Shown in pieces: positions 51,072-58,405 of a DNA stretch of 64,000 nucleotides (the stretch's first letter is position 1; each line of letters begins with the position of its first letter). The notes below the pieces were generated by a model. It made no database searches and was not told the DNA's origin. It saw only the letters and a list, made by a program, of their open reading frames with translations. The position numbers were made by a program, and so were the translations under genes. The stretch is from JAAFJM01 sp964529175 (GTDB lineage Bacteria; Bacteroidota; Bacteroidia; UKL13-3). The stretch spans positions 248,001 through 312,000 of the forward strand of contig CAZGVO010000002.1 in the NCBI GenBank assembly GCA_964529175.1, given 5' to 3'.

Positions 51072-51317
51072 GAATTTTTTGAGTAATAAGGTTGAGCTAG
51101 GCGCAATTTTAAACAAAGTTGCGGTTATATCTTCAGCAATTTCATCACTAAAAATATCATCAAGTTCTTTTTTTTGAGGGGGTGTTAATTTTATATGTCT
51201 ATTTATAAAATTATTCAACCCATCTAATCTAAATGCATTTATTGCAACAAGTCTATATAAATTGAGTATTTCATCATCTTTTGAAACAGCTACTGTTTTC
51301 TTTTTTGGACTTGGCAT
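51057..51317 (-). CDS. Small hypothetical protein downstream of transposase, 86 residues
   Basis: A basic N-terminus (MPSPKKKTVAVSK) is followed by a helical body (DDEILNLYRLVAINAFRLDG, LTPPQKKELDDIFSDEIAED). No membrane helix. It lies 49 bases after the transposase stop on the same strand and may be cotranscribed. The composition fits a DNA-associated helper or a regulator, but no domain is recognised. Confidence 0.6.
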   Translation of the reverse strand: MPSPKKKTVAVSKDDEILNLYRLVAINAFRLDGLNNFINRHIKLTPPQKKELDDIFSDEIAEDITATLFKIAPSSTLLLKKFSNNK

Positions 51318-51366
51318 AGTTGATAATTTTTGTCAAATAAATGTATTATTTTGATAAAAACCAAAT

Positions 51367-52296
51367 TTACAAAGCAGCAATAAGGATTCTATCAAAGAGG
51401 TCAGTTGTGAAATTTCTGCGATTAAGTTTGTAGCAGAACTCATTTAAATGGTTTTGTAAATTGTCAGTACCCACAGAATGATGTACACCTAATAATTGTC
51501 TTTTAGCATTTGCAATCATTGTATGTACCCAAGGTAATAATTGACCTGCTTTTTTACTAGGTACTTCCATAGGTTTATGAGTTTTTACAACATCACTTAA
51601 CTTTGAATATCCACGCCATTTGTCACTAATAATAGTTGCATTACTATCAACATGCTTTTTTACTTCATAGTTTATCCCTGTGCTAGTTAAATCATCCATT
51701 ACAATCATTTTAACAAATCCCATAACACGTTTTTTCTTGTGTAGTGAAACTTGATTGTTATTTGGTTCACTTTCTACCATTACCAACACTTTTCTTTTGT
51801 CAGAACCACGACCTTGTTTAACCAATGGTTTATCTTCAATCACATTACCAAGTCTATCTTTTTTAGCAAGGTTTACCACTTCAAAAAAACCTTCATCCAT
51901 TTCAATAGTGCCTTTTAATTTATAAAGGTTTTCTCTTTCACCCATTGCACGTCTTATTTTATTTACCATATCTAAAACAGGTTCATAAAATTTATGACCT
52001 AGTTGTCTTTGCATTTCCAAAGCACTGAAAGGCTTTTTAACTGTTGACATTAGATGAATTGCAAGAAACCAACTATACATAGGCATTTTTGATTTATGCA
52101 TCATTGTACTAGCTTTTAAATTCGTTCTTGAATTGCATTTTGAACATTGCCATTTTTCAACACCTTTTAACCAATAATGCTTTGTTACGATTAAACAGTT
52201 TTTGCATGTAATACCTTCTTTTTCTCTACACTCTTTTAAATATGTTTTACAAGATTGTTCGTCTTTAAATTTTTTTGTGAATTCTAGTATATTCAT
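51367..52296 (-). CDS. IS1595-family transposase
   Basis: The N-terminal zinc ribbon has two Cys pairs (ITCKNC, WQCSKCNSRTNLK), a hallmark of the ISXO2/IS1595 group. The catalytic acidic residues follow: Asp in GTIEMDEGFFEV, Asp in ATIISDKWRGYSKL, and the C-terminal HSVGTDNLQNHLNEFCYKLN, where Asn/Glu complete the active site (DDN/E pattern). Length of 309 residues is typical. No frameshift. It lies in the middle left of the element, with two palindromes before its start codon. Confidence 0.93.
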   Translation of the reverse strand: MNILEFTKKFKDEQSCKTYLKECREKEGITCKNCLIVTKHYWLKGVEKWQCSKCNSRTNLKASTMMHKSKMPMYSWFLAIHLMSTVKKPFSALEMQRQLGHKFYEPVLDMVNKIRRAMGERENLYKLKGTIEMDEGFFEVVNLAKKDRLGNVIEDKPLVKQGRGSDKRKVLVMVESEPNNNQVSLHKKKRVMGFVKMIVMDDLTSTGINYEVKKHVDSNATIISDKWRGYSKLSDVVKTHKPMEVPSKKAGQLLPWVHTMIANAKRQLLGVHHSVGTDNLQNHLNEFCYKLNRRNFTTDLFDRILIAAL

Positions 52297-52366
52297 TTTC
52301 TGTTTTTATCTTTTTTGACCCTACAAAGATATAAATGCCTGGTTATCTTTAGGTTACAAATTTACT

Positions 52367-52400
52367 AAAGTTATCCACATAACTTTCTCATTATGAGAAA
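52367..52400. promoter_or_regulatory. Two adjacent palindromes, one with a perfect DnaA box, upstream of the transposase
   Basis: AAAGTTATCCACATAACTTT (52367-52386) has 8-base arms around CCAC and contains the DnaA box TTATCCACA. It is followed by TTTCTCATTATGAGAAA (52384-52400), 8-base arms around one base. They lie 71-104 bases upstream of the transposase ATG. Candidate sites for control of transposition; a chance DnaA match is possible. Confidence 0.45.
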
Positions 52401-52483
52401 CTTACATTCATTTTGGGATAAATATAGCTATATAATTATTATAGAGATTTAAGATAAAAAAGTTTTACTTGAACATAAAAAAA

Positions 52484-52512
52484 GCCACTTTTTACAAAGC
52501 AGCTTTTTTTTA
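52484..52512. terminator. Weak bidirectional terminator-like hairpin
   Basis: AAAAAAAGC at one side and GCTTTTTTT at the other with a CTTTTTACAAAG-like inner stem. It separates the transposase region from the cargo. Confidence 0.45.
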
Positions 52513-52523
52513 TATATAAGGGT

Positions 52524-52685
52524 ATGAAAATAAATCGATTTAAAATACTGCTTACTGAAATGAAAAGAGAGAATTATAAAGTTTTCAACTTTTTTCAGAA
52601 ACTGAGTCATATTTATTATATCCTTTTTCCGATTCATTATGAAAATGGATATAAAAAACGTGTAAAAAAATACCGTAAGAATTAG
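52524..52685 (+). CDS. Putative small basic protein, 53 residues
   Basis: Starts MKINRFKILLTEMKRENYKV and ends GYKKRVKKYRKN; very basic. It converges on the next gene with overlapping stops (TAG at 52683-52685 and the opposite TAA at 52682-52684). A different frame on the opposite strand (52449-52637) is also open but reads through the hairpin. The plus-strand reading looks more protein-like. Not strongly supported. Confidence 0.35.
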   Translation: MKINRFKILLTEMKRENYKVFNFFQKLSHIYYILFPIHYENGYKKRVKKYRKN

Positions 52686-52918
52686 CTAGATATTGCTATT
52701 GATGGTGTATAATCACTACCATTTGGCATTATATTGATAATTTCAATATCTTTATTTAAAAGGTTATTTATTATAGCCATATTGTGTGTGTCATCAAGCT
52801 CATGATGGAAAGAGGTAATATAATTACCTGAATAACTTTTTGGCATTATTCTTACTTTGTATGTTGGGTACTTGGCAAATATTAAATTAATCATATCTGC
52901 GATTTCTTGGTTGTTCAT
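52682..52918 (-). CDS. Small hypothetical cargo protein, 78 residues
   Basis: Begins MNNQEIADMINLIFAKYPTY and contains the phrase FHHELDDTHNMAIINNLL. No membrane segment. It is the last gene of the minus-strand operon, 23 bases after the DUF2158-like gene. Function unknown. Confidence 0.6.
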   Translation of the reverse strand: MNNQEIADMINLIFAKYPTYKVRIMPKSYSGNYITSFHHELDDTHNMAIINNLLNKDIEIINIMPNGSDYTPSIAISS

Positions 52919-52941
52919 ATTTTTAGTGGTTAATAATGTGT

Positions 52942-53121
52942 TTAATTATCAAAATCAGAAGGTACAACTTCAAGCATTTTTATGTCAAAAACTTCCCTGT
53001 GCAATATACTATTTATATCATGCCAAACACAAATTGCATTGTCGTCATAAGTTCCTTCGATTACCATAATCGTTTCATTGCCTTTCAATTTTACTGTATT
53101 ACCTATTTCTAATTTGTCCAT
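52942..53121 (-). CDS. DUF2158/YodC-like small protein, 59 residues
   Basis: The translation begins MDKLEIGNTVKLKGNETIMV and continues with IEGTYDDNAICVWHDIN and a final IKMLEVVPSDFDN. It matches the DUF2158/YodC pattern: an IGxxVxLK start, a mVxg strand, a CVWxD strand and a final hydrophobic strand. Members of this family are small cytoplasmic SH3-like proteins of unknown role. It lies between the secreted protein (9 bases upstream) and the 78-residue protein, so it belongs to the cargo operon. Confidence 0.72.
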   Translation of the reverse strand: MDKLEIGNTVKLKGNETIMVIEGTYDDNAICVWHDINSILHREVFDIKMLEVVPSDFDN

Positions 53122-53130
53122 TTGTTATAT

Positions 53131-53880
53131 TTAGTTTGTTGTGAAAATTTTCTTTGAATACCATCTCCGATGGTCTCGCCCAAGCGAGTATTTATTATCA
53201 AAAAGAGCAAAATACAATGTATTTTTTTCTAGTTGATAGATGTCATTGATAGTACCTTCTTGAATCAATTTACCTGAATAATCATATACTTTTATATTAT
53301 CAATTTTAGATGTTGATTCAAACTTGTTATTTACAAACTTCACATCATTCACTAGTGATAATTCATTAATAGAAGTATTACTTTTAGTATAATGATAAAA
53401 TATTGTAGGATTTAATAGATATAATCTAGTAGAAATTTCATTTGCAGCTAAATATGATAATTTTAAAGAATCAGTTCTAAATTCAGTAAATGAATAGGAT
53501 TGTTGTAAATTATATATATTAGAGGGTAATCATGCTCCATCGTTTATATTAAATACCCTAAAATTAAAAGATATATTGTTAGTATATTGTATAAAATACA
53601 TACTTATGCTATCTATTGTAACTTCTCTATTGAATTTTTTCACTAAATTTAGTATATGACCTTCTTGTAAAGTATCTTTTTTATTATTTGGATCAAATGC
53701 ACTATATGATGCAATTGCCCAATATGTATTTGTTCTGCCATAATCAAATAGTAATACACTATCTTTATGGAAAGTATAACTTTCATAAACGGTGGTTGAA
53801 TCTGCAGATTGTGCTTTCACATTATAGGTAAAGCCAACTAACGTTAGTGCTAGTATTAAACATTTGGTTAAATTTTCCAT
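53131..53880 (-). pseudogene. Secreted cargo protein gene interrupted by one in-frame TGA
   Basis: From the ATG at 53880 a signal peptide (TYNVKAQ) and 116 residues are read, ending RVFNINDGA at TGA (53530-53532). The same frame continues without stop for 132 more residues to 53131 and ends in a C-terminal segment like a type IX sorting domain (IDNIKVYDYSGKLIQEGTIN, LYFALFDNKY, basic KKIF). So it is one gene of 250 codons with a single nonsense mutation. The first half begins QSADSTTVYESYTFHKDSVL, a lipocalin- or beta-sandwich-like secreted domain. It belongs to the cargo operon. Confidence 0.78.
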
Positions 53881-53885
53881 AGTCT

Positions 53886-54170
53886 TTATAAGTAAGATTT
53901 AAATTCTTCTACCTCACTTGAATGCATCCAAAAAGCAACTTCTTTACCGTTATATTTTTTAATGGTGACAAGCTTGTTACCTTGTAACATTTTAACCCCT
54001 TTGAAAATACCAATAATGAATATGATGTTTATAATAGCAATGAAAACATTACCCATTGAATGCACTGTTTCAATATCTTCTCTTTGCACGACTTCGCTCA
54101 TTCCAAGCAATCCATTAATTTTAACTGAACGATCGTTTACAGTTATTTTTCCGTTTTTAAATGACTTCAT
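53886..54170 (-). CDS. Small membrane protein, cargo operon first gene, 94 residues
   Basis: The N-terminal half resembles a small beta domain (FKNGKITVNDRSVKINGLLG, VVQREDIETVHSMG). One membrane helix follows (VFIAIINIIFIIGIFKGV), and then a short soluble tail (TIKKYNGKEVAFWMHSSEVE). No homologue recognised. It opens the minus operon; five bases separate it from the secreted-protein gene. Its start lies 42 bases from the XRE operator. Confidence 0.65.
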   Translation of the reverse strand: MKSFKNGKITVNDRSVKINGLLGMSEVVQREDIETVHSMGNVFIAIINIIFIIGIFKGVKMLQGNKLVTIKKYNGKEVAFWMHSSEVEEFKSYL

Positions 54171-54211
54171 ATTTTTTATAATTTAGAGCAATTATAAAAC
54201 ATTTTTTGAAA

Positions 54212-54231
54212 TTTAAACGAATCCGTTTAAA
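54212..54231. promoter_or_regulatory. Palindromic operator next to the XRE regulator
   Basis: TTTAAACGAATCCGTTTAAA, 8-base perfect arms with 4 bases between. It lies between the two divergent cargo operons and just before a possible -7 element (TACTTTCT), so it is a strong candidate for autoregulation by the XRE protein. Confidence 0.6.
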
Positions 54232-54268
54232 TACTTTCTTTGTTCTTACTCTACTATTGGTTTTACAA

Positions 54269-54502
54269 ATGCCAATAAGTAAATTACAAAAAAGTCAGTT
54301 GAAAGCTTTGGGTTTAAAAGTGAAAACCATCAGAAAGGAAAAGAATTTAACCTTACAAGAATTGGCATATTCTATTGGTAAAGACCATCAATCTATATAT
54401 AGACTTGAATCAGGTGGTGTAAACCCATCGTATCTATACTTACTTGATATATGCAAAGGTTTAGATATTCATATTGATACTTTGTTGAAAGATATTGTCT
54501 AA
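54269..54502 (+). CDS. XRE-family helix-turn-helix regulator
   Basis: The frame is open from 54206, but the ATG at 54269 (MPISKLQKSQLKALGLKVKT) is chosen because the upstream part overlaps the operator and promoter. The Cro/C1 helix-turn-helix reads LGLKVKTIRKEKNLTLQELA and SIGKDHQSIYRLESGGVNPS. Total 77 residues. It probably represses both cargo operons and responds to an unknown signal. First gene of the plus operon. Confidence 0.85.
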   Translation: MPISKLQKSQLKALGLKVKTIRKEKNLTLQELAYSIGKDHQSIYRLESGGVNPSYLYLLDICKGLDIHIDTLLKDIV

Positions 54503-54546
54503 TTACTTTTCAATTTTCATACCTTTGATTTCTAATTTGATAAGTT

Positions 54547-54861
54547 ATGGAAATTATAAAAACATTTGGTGATTGGATTATTGATGAAGGTGGAATAACT
54601 TGGACAACACATGGTGATTATTTCATTGAAAAAAGTAGACTATGGGAAACAATAGATGGTAATAATGGTGTTTTATTATTTGATTGGTTGATTCATATGG
54701 CAGAGAAAAAACAACTAACTTCAGAAAATGTACACGAGTTGAATAATGCTTTCATATATGCACTAGATTATTTTAAAGAGTTAAAACCTCAAAATATAAA
54801 TCCTTCACTTGAAGATACATTATTACTTCAAAAGCAGATGTTAAATAATAGGAAAAAATAA
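54547..54861 (+). CDS. Hypothetical cargo protein, 104 residues
   Basis: Begins MEIIKTFGDWIIDEGGITWT and contains HGDYFIEKSRLWETIDGNNG with a helical second half (NNAFIYALDYFKELK). No signal or membrane segment. Function unknown. 44 bases after the XRE gene and 11 before the next gene, so likely one operon. Confidence 0.65.
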   Translation: MEIIKTFGDWIIDEGGITWTTHGDYFIEKSRLWETIDGNNGVLLFDWLIHMAEKKQLTSENVHELNNAFIYALDYFKELKPQNINPSLEDTLLLQKQMLNNRKK

Positions 54862-54872
54862 TACGTTTTAAT

Positions 54873-55295
54873 ATGGAAACTATAGTATATCCAATACATT
54901 TAGAACAAATACGAAAGATTAAGAAAGGTAGTACTTTATTTAAGGCTTCAGAATTAGAAAATGTTTCAACATTGATAGATGGGGAGTGGCAAGAAAGCGG
55001 TATGTTCTTAATACAAGGTATAGTTCCTGATGAAAACCATTATTTGATTATAGACAGACCTAGTACTAACATGTTAAATAATGAAACTTTTTTTGTTGTT
55101 TATATGATAACACACAGTCCTCAATATAACAACATTTTGATTCAAAAAGAGTGGGTACAAAATTTTGACTTACATGTAAATAGTCATGTTACTACAAATA
55201 CTTTCCTAATCAGAGAACAGGATATTATTATGGATAAACAATATGGTGCTTTTGATTTAGAAACATTTAAAAAACATATCGAAGTAACATATTGA
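54873..55295 (+). CDS. Hypothetical cargo protein, 140 residues
   Basis: Begins METIVYPIHLEQIRKIKKGS and contains SELENVSTLIDGEWQESGMF, VPDENHYLIIDRPSTNM and IQKEWVQNFDLHVNSHVTTN. Soluble, beta-rich in appearance; no motif recognised. It is the last gene of the plus operon, ending 20 bases before the right inverted repeat. Confidence 0.65.
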   Translation: METIVYPIHLEQIRKIKKGSTLFKASELENVSTLIDGEWQESGMFLIQGIVPDENHYLIIDRPSTNMLNNETFFVVYMITHSPQYNNILIQKEWVQNFDLHVNSHVTTNTFLIREQDIIMDKQYGAFDLETFKKHIEVTY

Positions 55296-55315
55296 TAATT
55301 AACATGTTATAAATC

Positions 55316-55339
55316 TACTTTCCTATATTCCGATAGTCA
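55316..55339. repeat. Right terminal inverted repeat
   Basis: Reverse complement begins TGACTATCGGAATATAGGAA; identical over 24 bases to the left copy. Confidence 0.9.
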
Positions 55340-55341
55340 GT

Positions 55342-55349
55342 TAAGTTAA
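55342..55349. repeat. Target-site duplication, right copy (TAAGTTAA)
   Basis: Identical to 50805-50812; directly follows the right end of the transposon. Confidence 0.8.
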
Positions 55350-55411
55350 TTAATAAACATGGCCTAATGTTTGAAATAACTTGCTTCGGTGCATGTATTT
55401 TAAACATTCAC

Positions 55412-55441
55412 TTGAATTAAGCACCTAAATAGCTACTTTTG
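55412..55441 (+). promoter_or_regulatory. Predicted promoter of the DUF5683 gene
   Basis: TTG (55412-55414), 19 bases, TACTTTTG (55434-55441): exact Bacteroidota spacing and -7 element. The preferred ATG at 55472 is about 30 bases downstream. Confidence 0.6.
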
Positions 55442-55471
55442 CCCAACTTTAAAAACAAGCAATATTGCTTT

Positions 55472-56014
55472 ATGTTAAAAAAAATACTTTTTATTCTTTG
55501 TGTATTGGCTTTTGCTAACATAGCTCAAGCTCAAAGAAATAACGATAAACCTTATGTGGCCGATACCACCCATTGGAGTAAGCCTAAAAAAGCAACTTAT
55601 TTGGCTTTGGTGCCTGGCCTTGGTCAAATTTATAATAAAAAATATTGGAAACTTCCTATTGTTTATGGTGGTTTTGCGGCTTTAATTTACTCTGTTTCGT
55701 TTTACCAAAACGAGTATGATATTGTTCGCCAAGCAGTATTGGATAAAAAGGCAGGAAGACCAATTTCTGACCCAACTTTACAACCTTTGGATGATGCAAA
55801 TTTGGTTTCGCTTCGCGATTTTTACAGAGAAAATCGCGATTTGTCGTGGATTGGAATAGGCGGTTTATATGCTTTGCAAATTATAGATGCAGCAGTAGAT
55901 GCGCATTTGCAAGAGTTTGATGTAAGCGAAAACCTAACTTTAAAATGGCATCCTGATTACAGGGTACAAGCTGGAAGAGCCTTTGTTGGCGCCACTTTAA
56001 AGTTAGAATTTTAA
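55472..56014 (+). CDS. DUF5683-domain membrane protein
   Basis: The ATG at 55472 (MLKKILFILCVLAFANIAQA) is preferred to a TTG at 55439 because it gives a clean signal peptide and fits the promoter. The DUF5683 signature is KATYLALVPGLGQIYNKKYW, followed by KLPIVYGGFAALIYSVSFYQ and a final TLKWHPDYRVQAG-type region. In Bacteroidota this family often occurs next to chromosome-partition genes, but not here. Length is about 180 residues. Two membrane helices are likely. Function unknown. Confidence 0.85.
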   Translation: MLKKILFILCVLAFANIAQAQRNNDKPYVADTTHWSKPKKATYLALVPGLGQIYNKKYWKLPIVYGGFAALIYSVSFYQNEYDIVRQAVLDKKAGRPISDPTLQPLDDANLVSLRDFYRENRDLSWIGIGGLYALQIIDAAVDAHLQEFDVSENLTLKWHPDYRVQAGRAFVGATLKLEF

Positions 56015-56024
56015 AATATAATTA

Positions 56025-57863
56025 TTAGTTTTTTATAAACTTGATAGTATTTCCGCTATCTGTTTTAATAAAATAAACGCCTGCATTTAGTTCTTCAACG
56101 TTTAATACATTGTTTTGATGTGCTTTAACCGTTTCTTCCATTTTGAACTTGCCTAACAAATTATAAATTTTTACTTGGTAAGTTTTATTTAAATTAATGC
56201 CTTGTATATCAATATTTAGTAGGTTTTGAGCAGGATTTGGATAAACATCAATGTTTTGTATTGCAGCTAATTCCGTAACCGAAGTACTTCTATCTAACTG
56301 AATAATTTTAGTTTCTAACGATGCTAAGTTGATGCCACTTCCTACATTATCATTTATATTTAAATATTCAGTTTTGTTATTTAAAATATCTTTCGATTTA
56401 AAACTACCATTAGCCCAACTTAAAGTATTTAAACTAGTTATCAAATTATTGGTACTTCTTGTAGCAGTATTTATCAATACCAAATAACTTTGGTTGTTGT
56501 AAGTTCTTATAAATGAAAGAACTGCTGTGTCGGAACATAAAACATTTTGGTATGTTCCAACTGATAAAGCTGCTGTAGCATTTCTAGTTTGAATTAGCTT
56601 TTTGTAATAACTTAATAATGAATTTGTGTCGGCATTCATAAGTTGTACATTATAGCTTGGGTAGTTTGAGTTTACCGCATACCAAGGGTTTACAGTGCTA
56701 AATCCTGCGGCACTTGAGCTGCTCCACTGCATAGGAGTTCTAATTCTTTCATCTGGTTTGCTGCCTTTCATCCCAACTTCTTCACCGTAATATACATAAG
56801 GCGTTCCTGGTAAAGTTAAATAAATTGAAGCAGCAGTTTTTAGTTTATAAATATCGCCACTCATTTCGTCAAACACCCGATTTTGGTCGTGGTTGGTTAA
56901 AAAAGTACTGAATTTATTGAATTGTAAATTGGCTGTGGCATAATTAATTTCCGTTCTCAAAGCTTGCGTATTATTGGTTTTCATTACACTTAAAATATTG
57001 CTGGCCAAATCAAATTCAAAGCAATTGTCTAATTTGTTATTGTAATTTTTAACGGTACTTGTGGCTGTCCAAACTTCGCCAACGGTCATAAAATTAGGAT
57101 TCAACGATTTGCAGTAAGTGTTAAAATCGGCCCAAAACTGATACGTTTCAGGTTGGTTCATTAAGTTTCCACCATTTTCAAATAAATACATGGCAGCATC
57201 AAGCCTAAAACCATCTACTTTTATGCTGTCAATCCAAAATTTAGCAGCATCAAAAATACTATCTCTAACAGGTTGGTAATTATAGTTTAAATCGGGCATT
57301 TCACTCCAAAATAAAGCATAGTAATTACTGCCATTTTTAGTGTACCATACATCTTGTCCCCATGGCCCTTTGTAAGTTGGTTTGGTGCTATTCCATCTGT
57401 AAAAATCGCGGTAAAAAGGATCGTTAGCTGCCGATTTTACAAACCACGGATGTTGGCTTGATGAATGATTAATTACAAAATCAATAATTACTTTAATACC
57501 TCTATTATGAGCTTCGGTTATTAAATTTTTAAAATCAGCTAACGAACCATATTGAGGGTTAACTGCCTTATAATTAGTTACATCGTATCCATGACTGCTT
57601 GGCGATGCATTAATAGGCATAAGCCAAATTCCTTTTATGCCTAAATCGGTTTTGGTGTTAGAATCACCATCGTTCAAATAATTTAGTTTAGATGTAATAC
57701 CATTAAAATCGCCAATGCCATCAGCATTGCTATCAAAATAACTGCGTACAAATATTTCGTAAAAAACAGATTGGTTCCACCAATTAGTAGCAGGTTGCGC
57801 CATTATTAAGTTTGGAGCTATTAAACATAAGGTAAATATAAATTTTTGTAAACTTTTTTTCAT
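56025..57863 (-). CDS. Secreted alpha-amylase family glycosidase (GH13) with type IX sorting tail
   Basis: Hydrolyses alpha-glucans outside the cell or at its surface. The ATG at 57863 (MKKSLQKFIFTLCLIAPNLI) is preferred. The GH13 barrel has SSHGYDVTNYKAVNPQYGSL, VIIDFVINHSSSQHPWF, DGFRLDAAMYLF (nucleophile Asp), MTVGEVWTAT (acid Glu), FLTNHDQNR (third Asp). The C-terminal domain has IDVYPNPAQNLLNIDIQGIN, VKIYNLLGKF and AGVYFIKTD, a T9SS type A sorting domain. The 612-residue length is normal. It is convergent with DUF5683. Confidence 0.94.
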   Translation of the reverse strand: MKKSLQKFIFTLCLIAPNLIMAQPATNWWNQSVFYEIFVRSYFDSNADGIGDFNGITSKLNYLNDGDSNTKTDLGIKGIWLMPINASPSSHGYDVTNYKAVNPQYGSLADFKNLITEAHNRGIKVIIDFVINHSSSQHPWFVKSAANDPFYRDFYRWNSTKPTYKGPWGQDVWYTKNGSNYYALFWSEMPDLNYNYQPVRDSIFDAAKFWIDSIKVDGFRLDAAMYLFENGGNLMNQPETYQFWADFNTYCKSLNPNFMTVGEVWTATSTVKNYNNKLDNCFEFDLASNILSVMKTNNTQALRTEINYATANLQFNKFSTFLTNHDQNRVFDEMSGDIYKLKTAASIYLTLPGTPYVYYGEEVGMKGSKPDERIRTPMQWSSSSAAGFSTVNPWYAVNSNYPSYNVQLMNADTNSLLSYYKKLIQTRNATAALSVGTYQNVLCSDTAVLSFIRTYNNQSYLVLINTATRSTNNLITSLNTLSWANGSFKSKDILNNKTEYLNINDNVGSGINLASLETKIIQLDRSTSVTELAAIQNIDVYPNPAQNLLNIDIQGINLNKTYQVKIYNLLGKFKMEETVKAHQNNVLNVEELNAGVYFIKTDSGNTIKFIKN

Positions 57864-58038
57864 GTTACGATAGTAATAAATAAAACCCAATTGACTTTAA
57901 TTTAAATTATAACAATACGGTAAAATTGTAAATAACATAAAAGTGGTTTGATTTTTGAGTTCAATACAAAAAGTAATTTTTCCATTTATATAATTTTACC
58001 AACTACATTAAATTCTTTTTTAGCATATTCGCATCCTT

Positions 58039-58398
58039 ATGGTTAGTGAAGAATTTGATGAGATAACCAAGCTTAAATGGTATAAAATAGTATTTGGCTT
58101 AAAATCGCAATTTGGCAAAAAGCCCGATATGAACGGCATTTTATTTTTAATAGGAATAAGAGAATTAGGACAAAATAGAGAGTTTACAAAGGATGAAAAA
58201 ATGGATTTATTCCATATTGCAACGTGTAAATTACTCAGTTATGATGGCTATTTTAAATATGAATATACCGATGAAGAAGGCTGGCCTCATTACGATTTGA
58301 TAACGCAACCTCAGTATAAAGATTTGTTATCGCAGGAGTATTATTTACGCAAACTTGTAGTAAGGTATTTTGAAGAAAACGATTTGATAAAAGATTAA
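58039..58398 (+). CDS. Hypothetical protein, 119 residues, upstream of cyclophilin
   Basis: Soluble protein without signal. Phrases EEFDEITKLKWYKIVFGLKS, FLIGIRELGQNREFTKDEKM and DEEGWPHYDLITQPQYKDLL are the kind found in conserved Bacteroidota proteins of unknown function. It lies seven bases before the cyclophilin gene and about 15 bases after a -7-like element near 58022 (CATATTCG), so the two are likely cotranscribed. Confidence 0.7.
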   Translation: MVSEEFDEITKLKWYKIVFGLKSQFGKKPDMNGILFLIGIRELGQNREFTKDEKMDLFHIATCKLLSYDGYFKYEYTDEEGWPHYDLITQPQYKDLLSQEYYLRKLVVRYFEENDLIKD

Positions 58399-58405
58399 AT
58401 TAAAC

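Larger units (their letters stand above)
50813..55341. mobile_element. Complete-looking 4.5 kb IS1595-type transposon with passenger genes
   Basis: The ends are inverted repeats identical over 24 bases (50815-50838 and 55316-55339), with two mismatched bases at each tip. An 8-bp direct repeat flanks the element. Inside are one IS1595-type transposase and about nine cargo genes in two divergent groups. IS1595-family elements are known to carry passenger genes. The left end is nine bases behind the beta-mannosidase stop, so the insertion did not break a visible gene. Confidence 0.85.

Noticed and set aside
52449..52637. Minus-strand frame of 62 residues in the transposon.
   Set aside because: Its C-terminal part is a translation of the hairpin at 52484-52512, and a better frame exists on the plus strand in part of the same region.
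53530..53532. TGA as a selenocysteine codon.
   Set aside because: No stem-loop of SECIS type is seen after it, the residue context shows no redox motif, and the neighbouring interrupted gene uses TAA. A nonsense change or sequence error is simpler.
54206..54268. Upstream start of the XRE gene at 54206.
   Set aside because: It would place a hydrophobic leader before a DNA-binding domain and run through the operator and -7-like element, so the ATG at 54269 is used.
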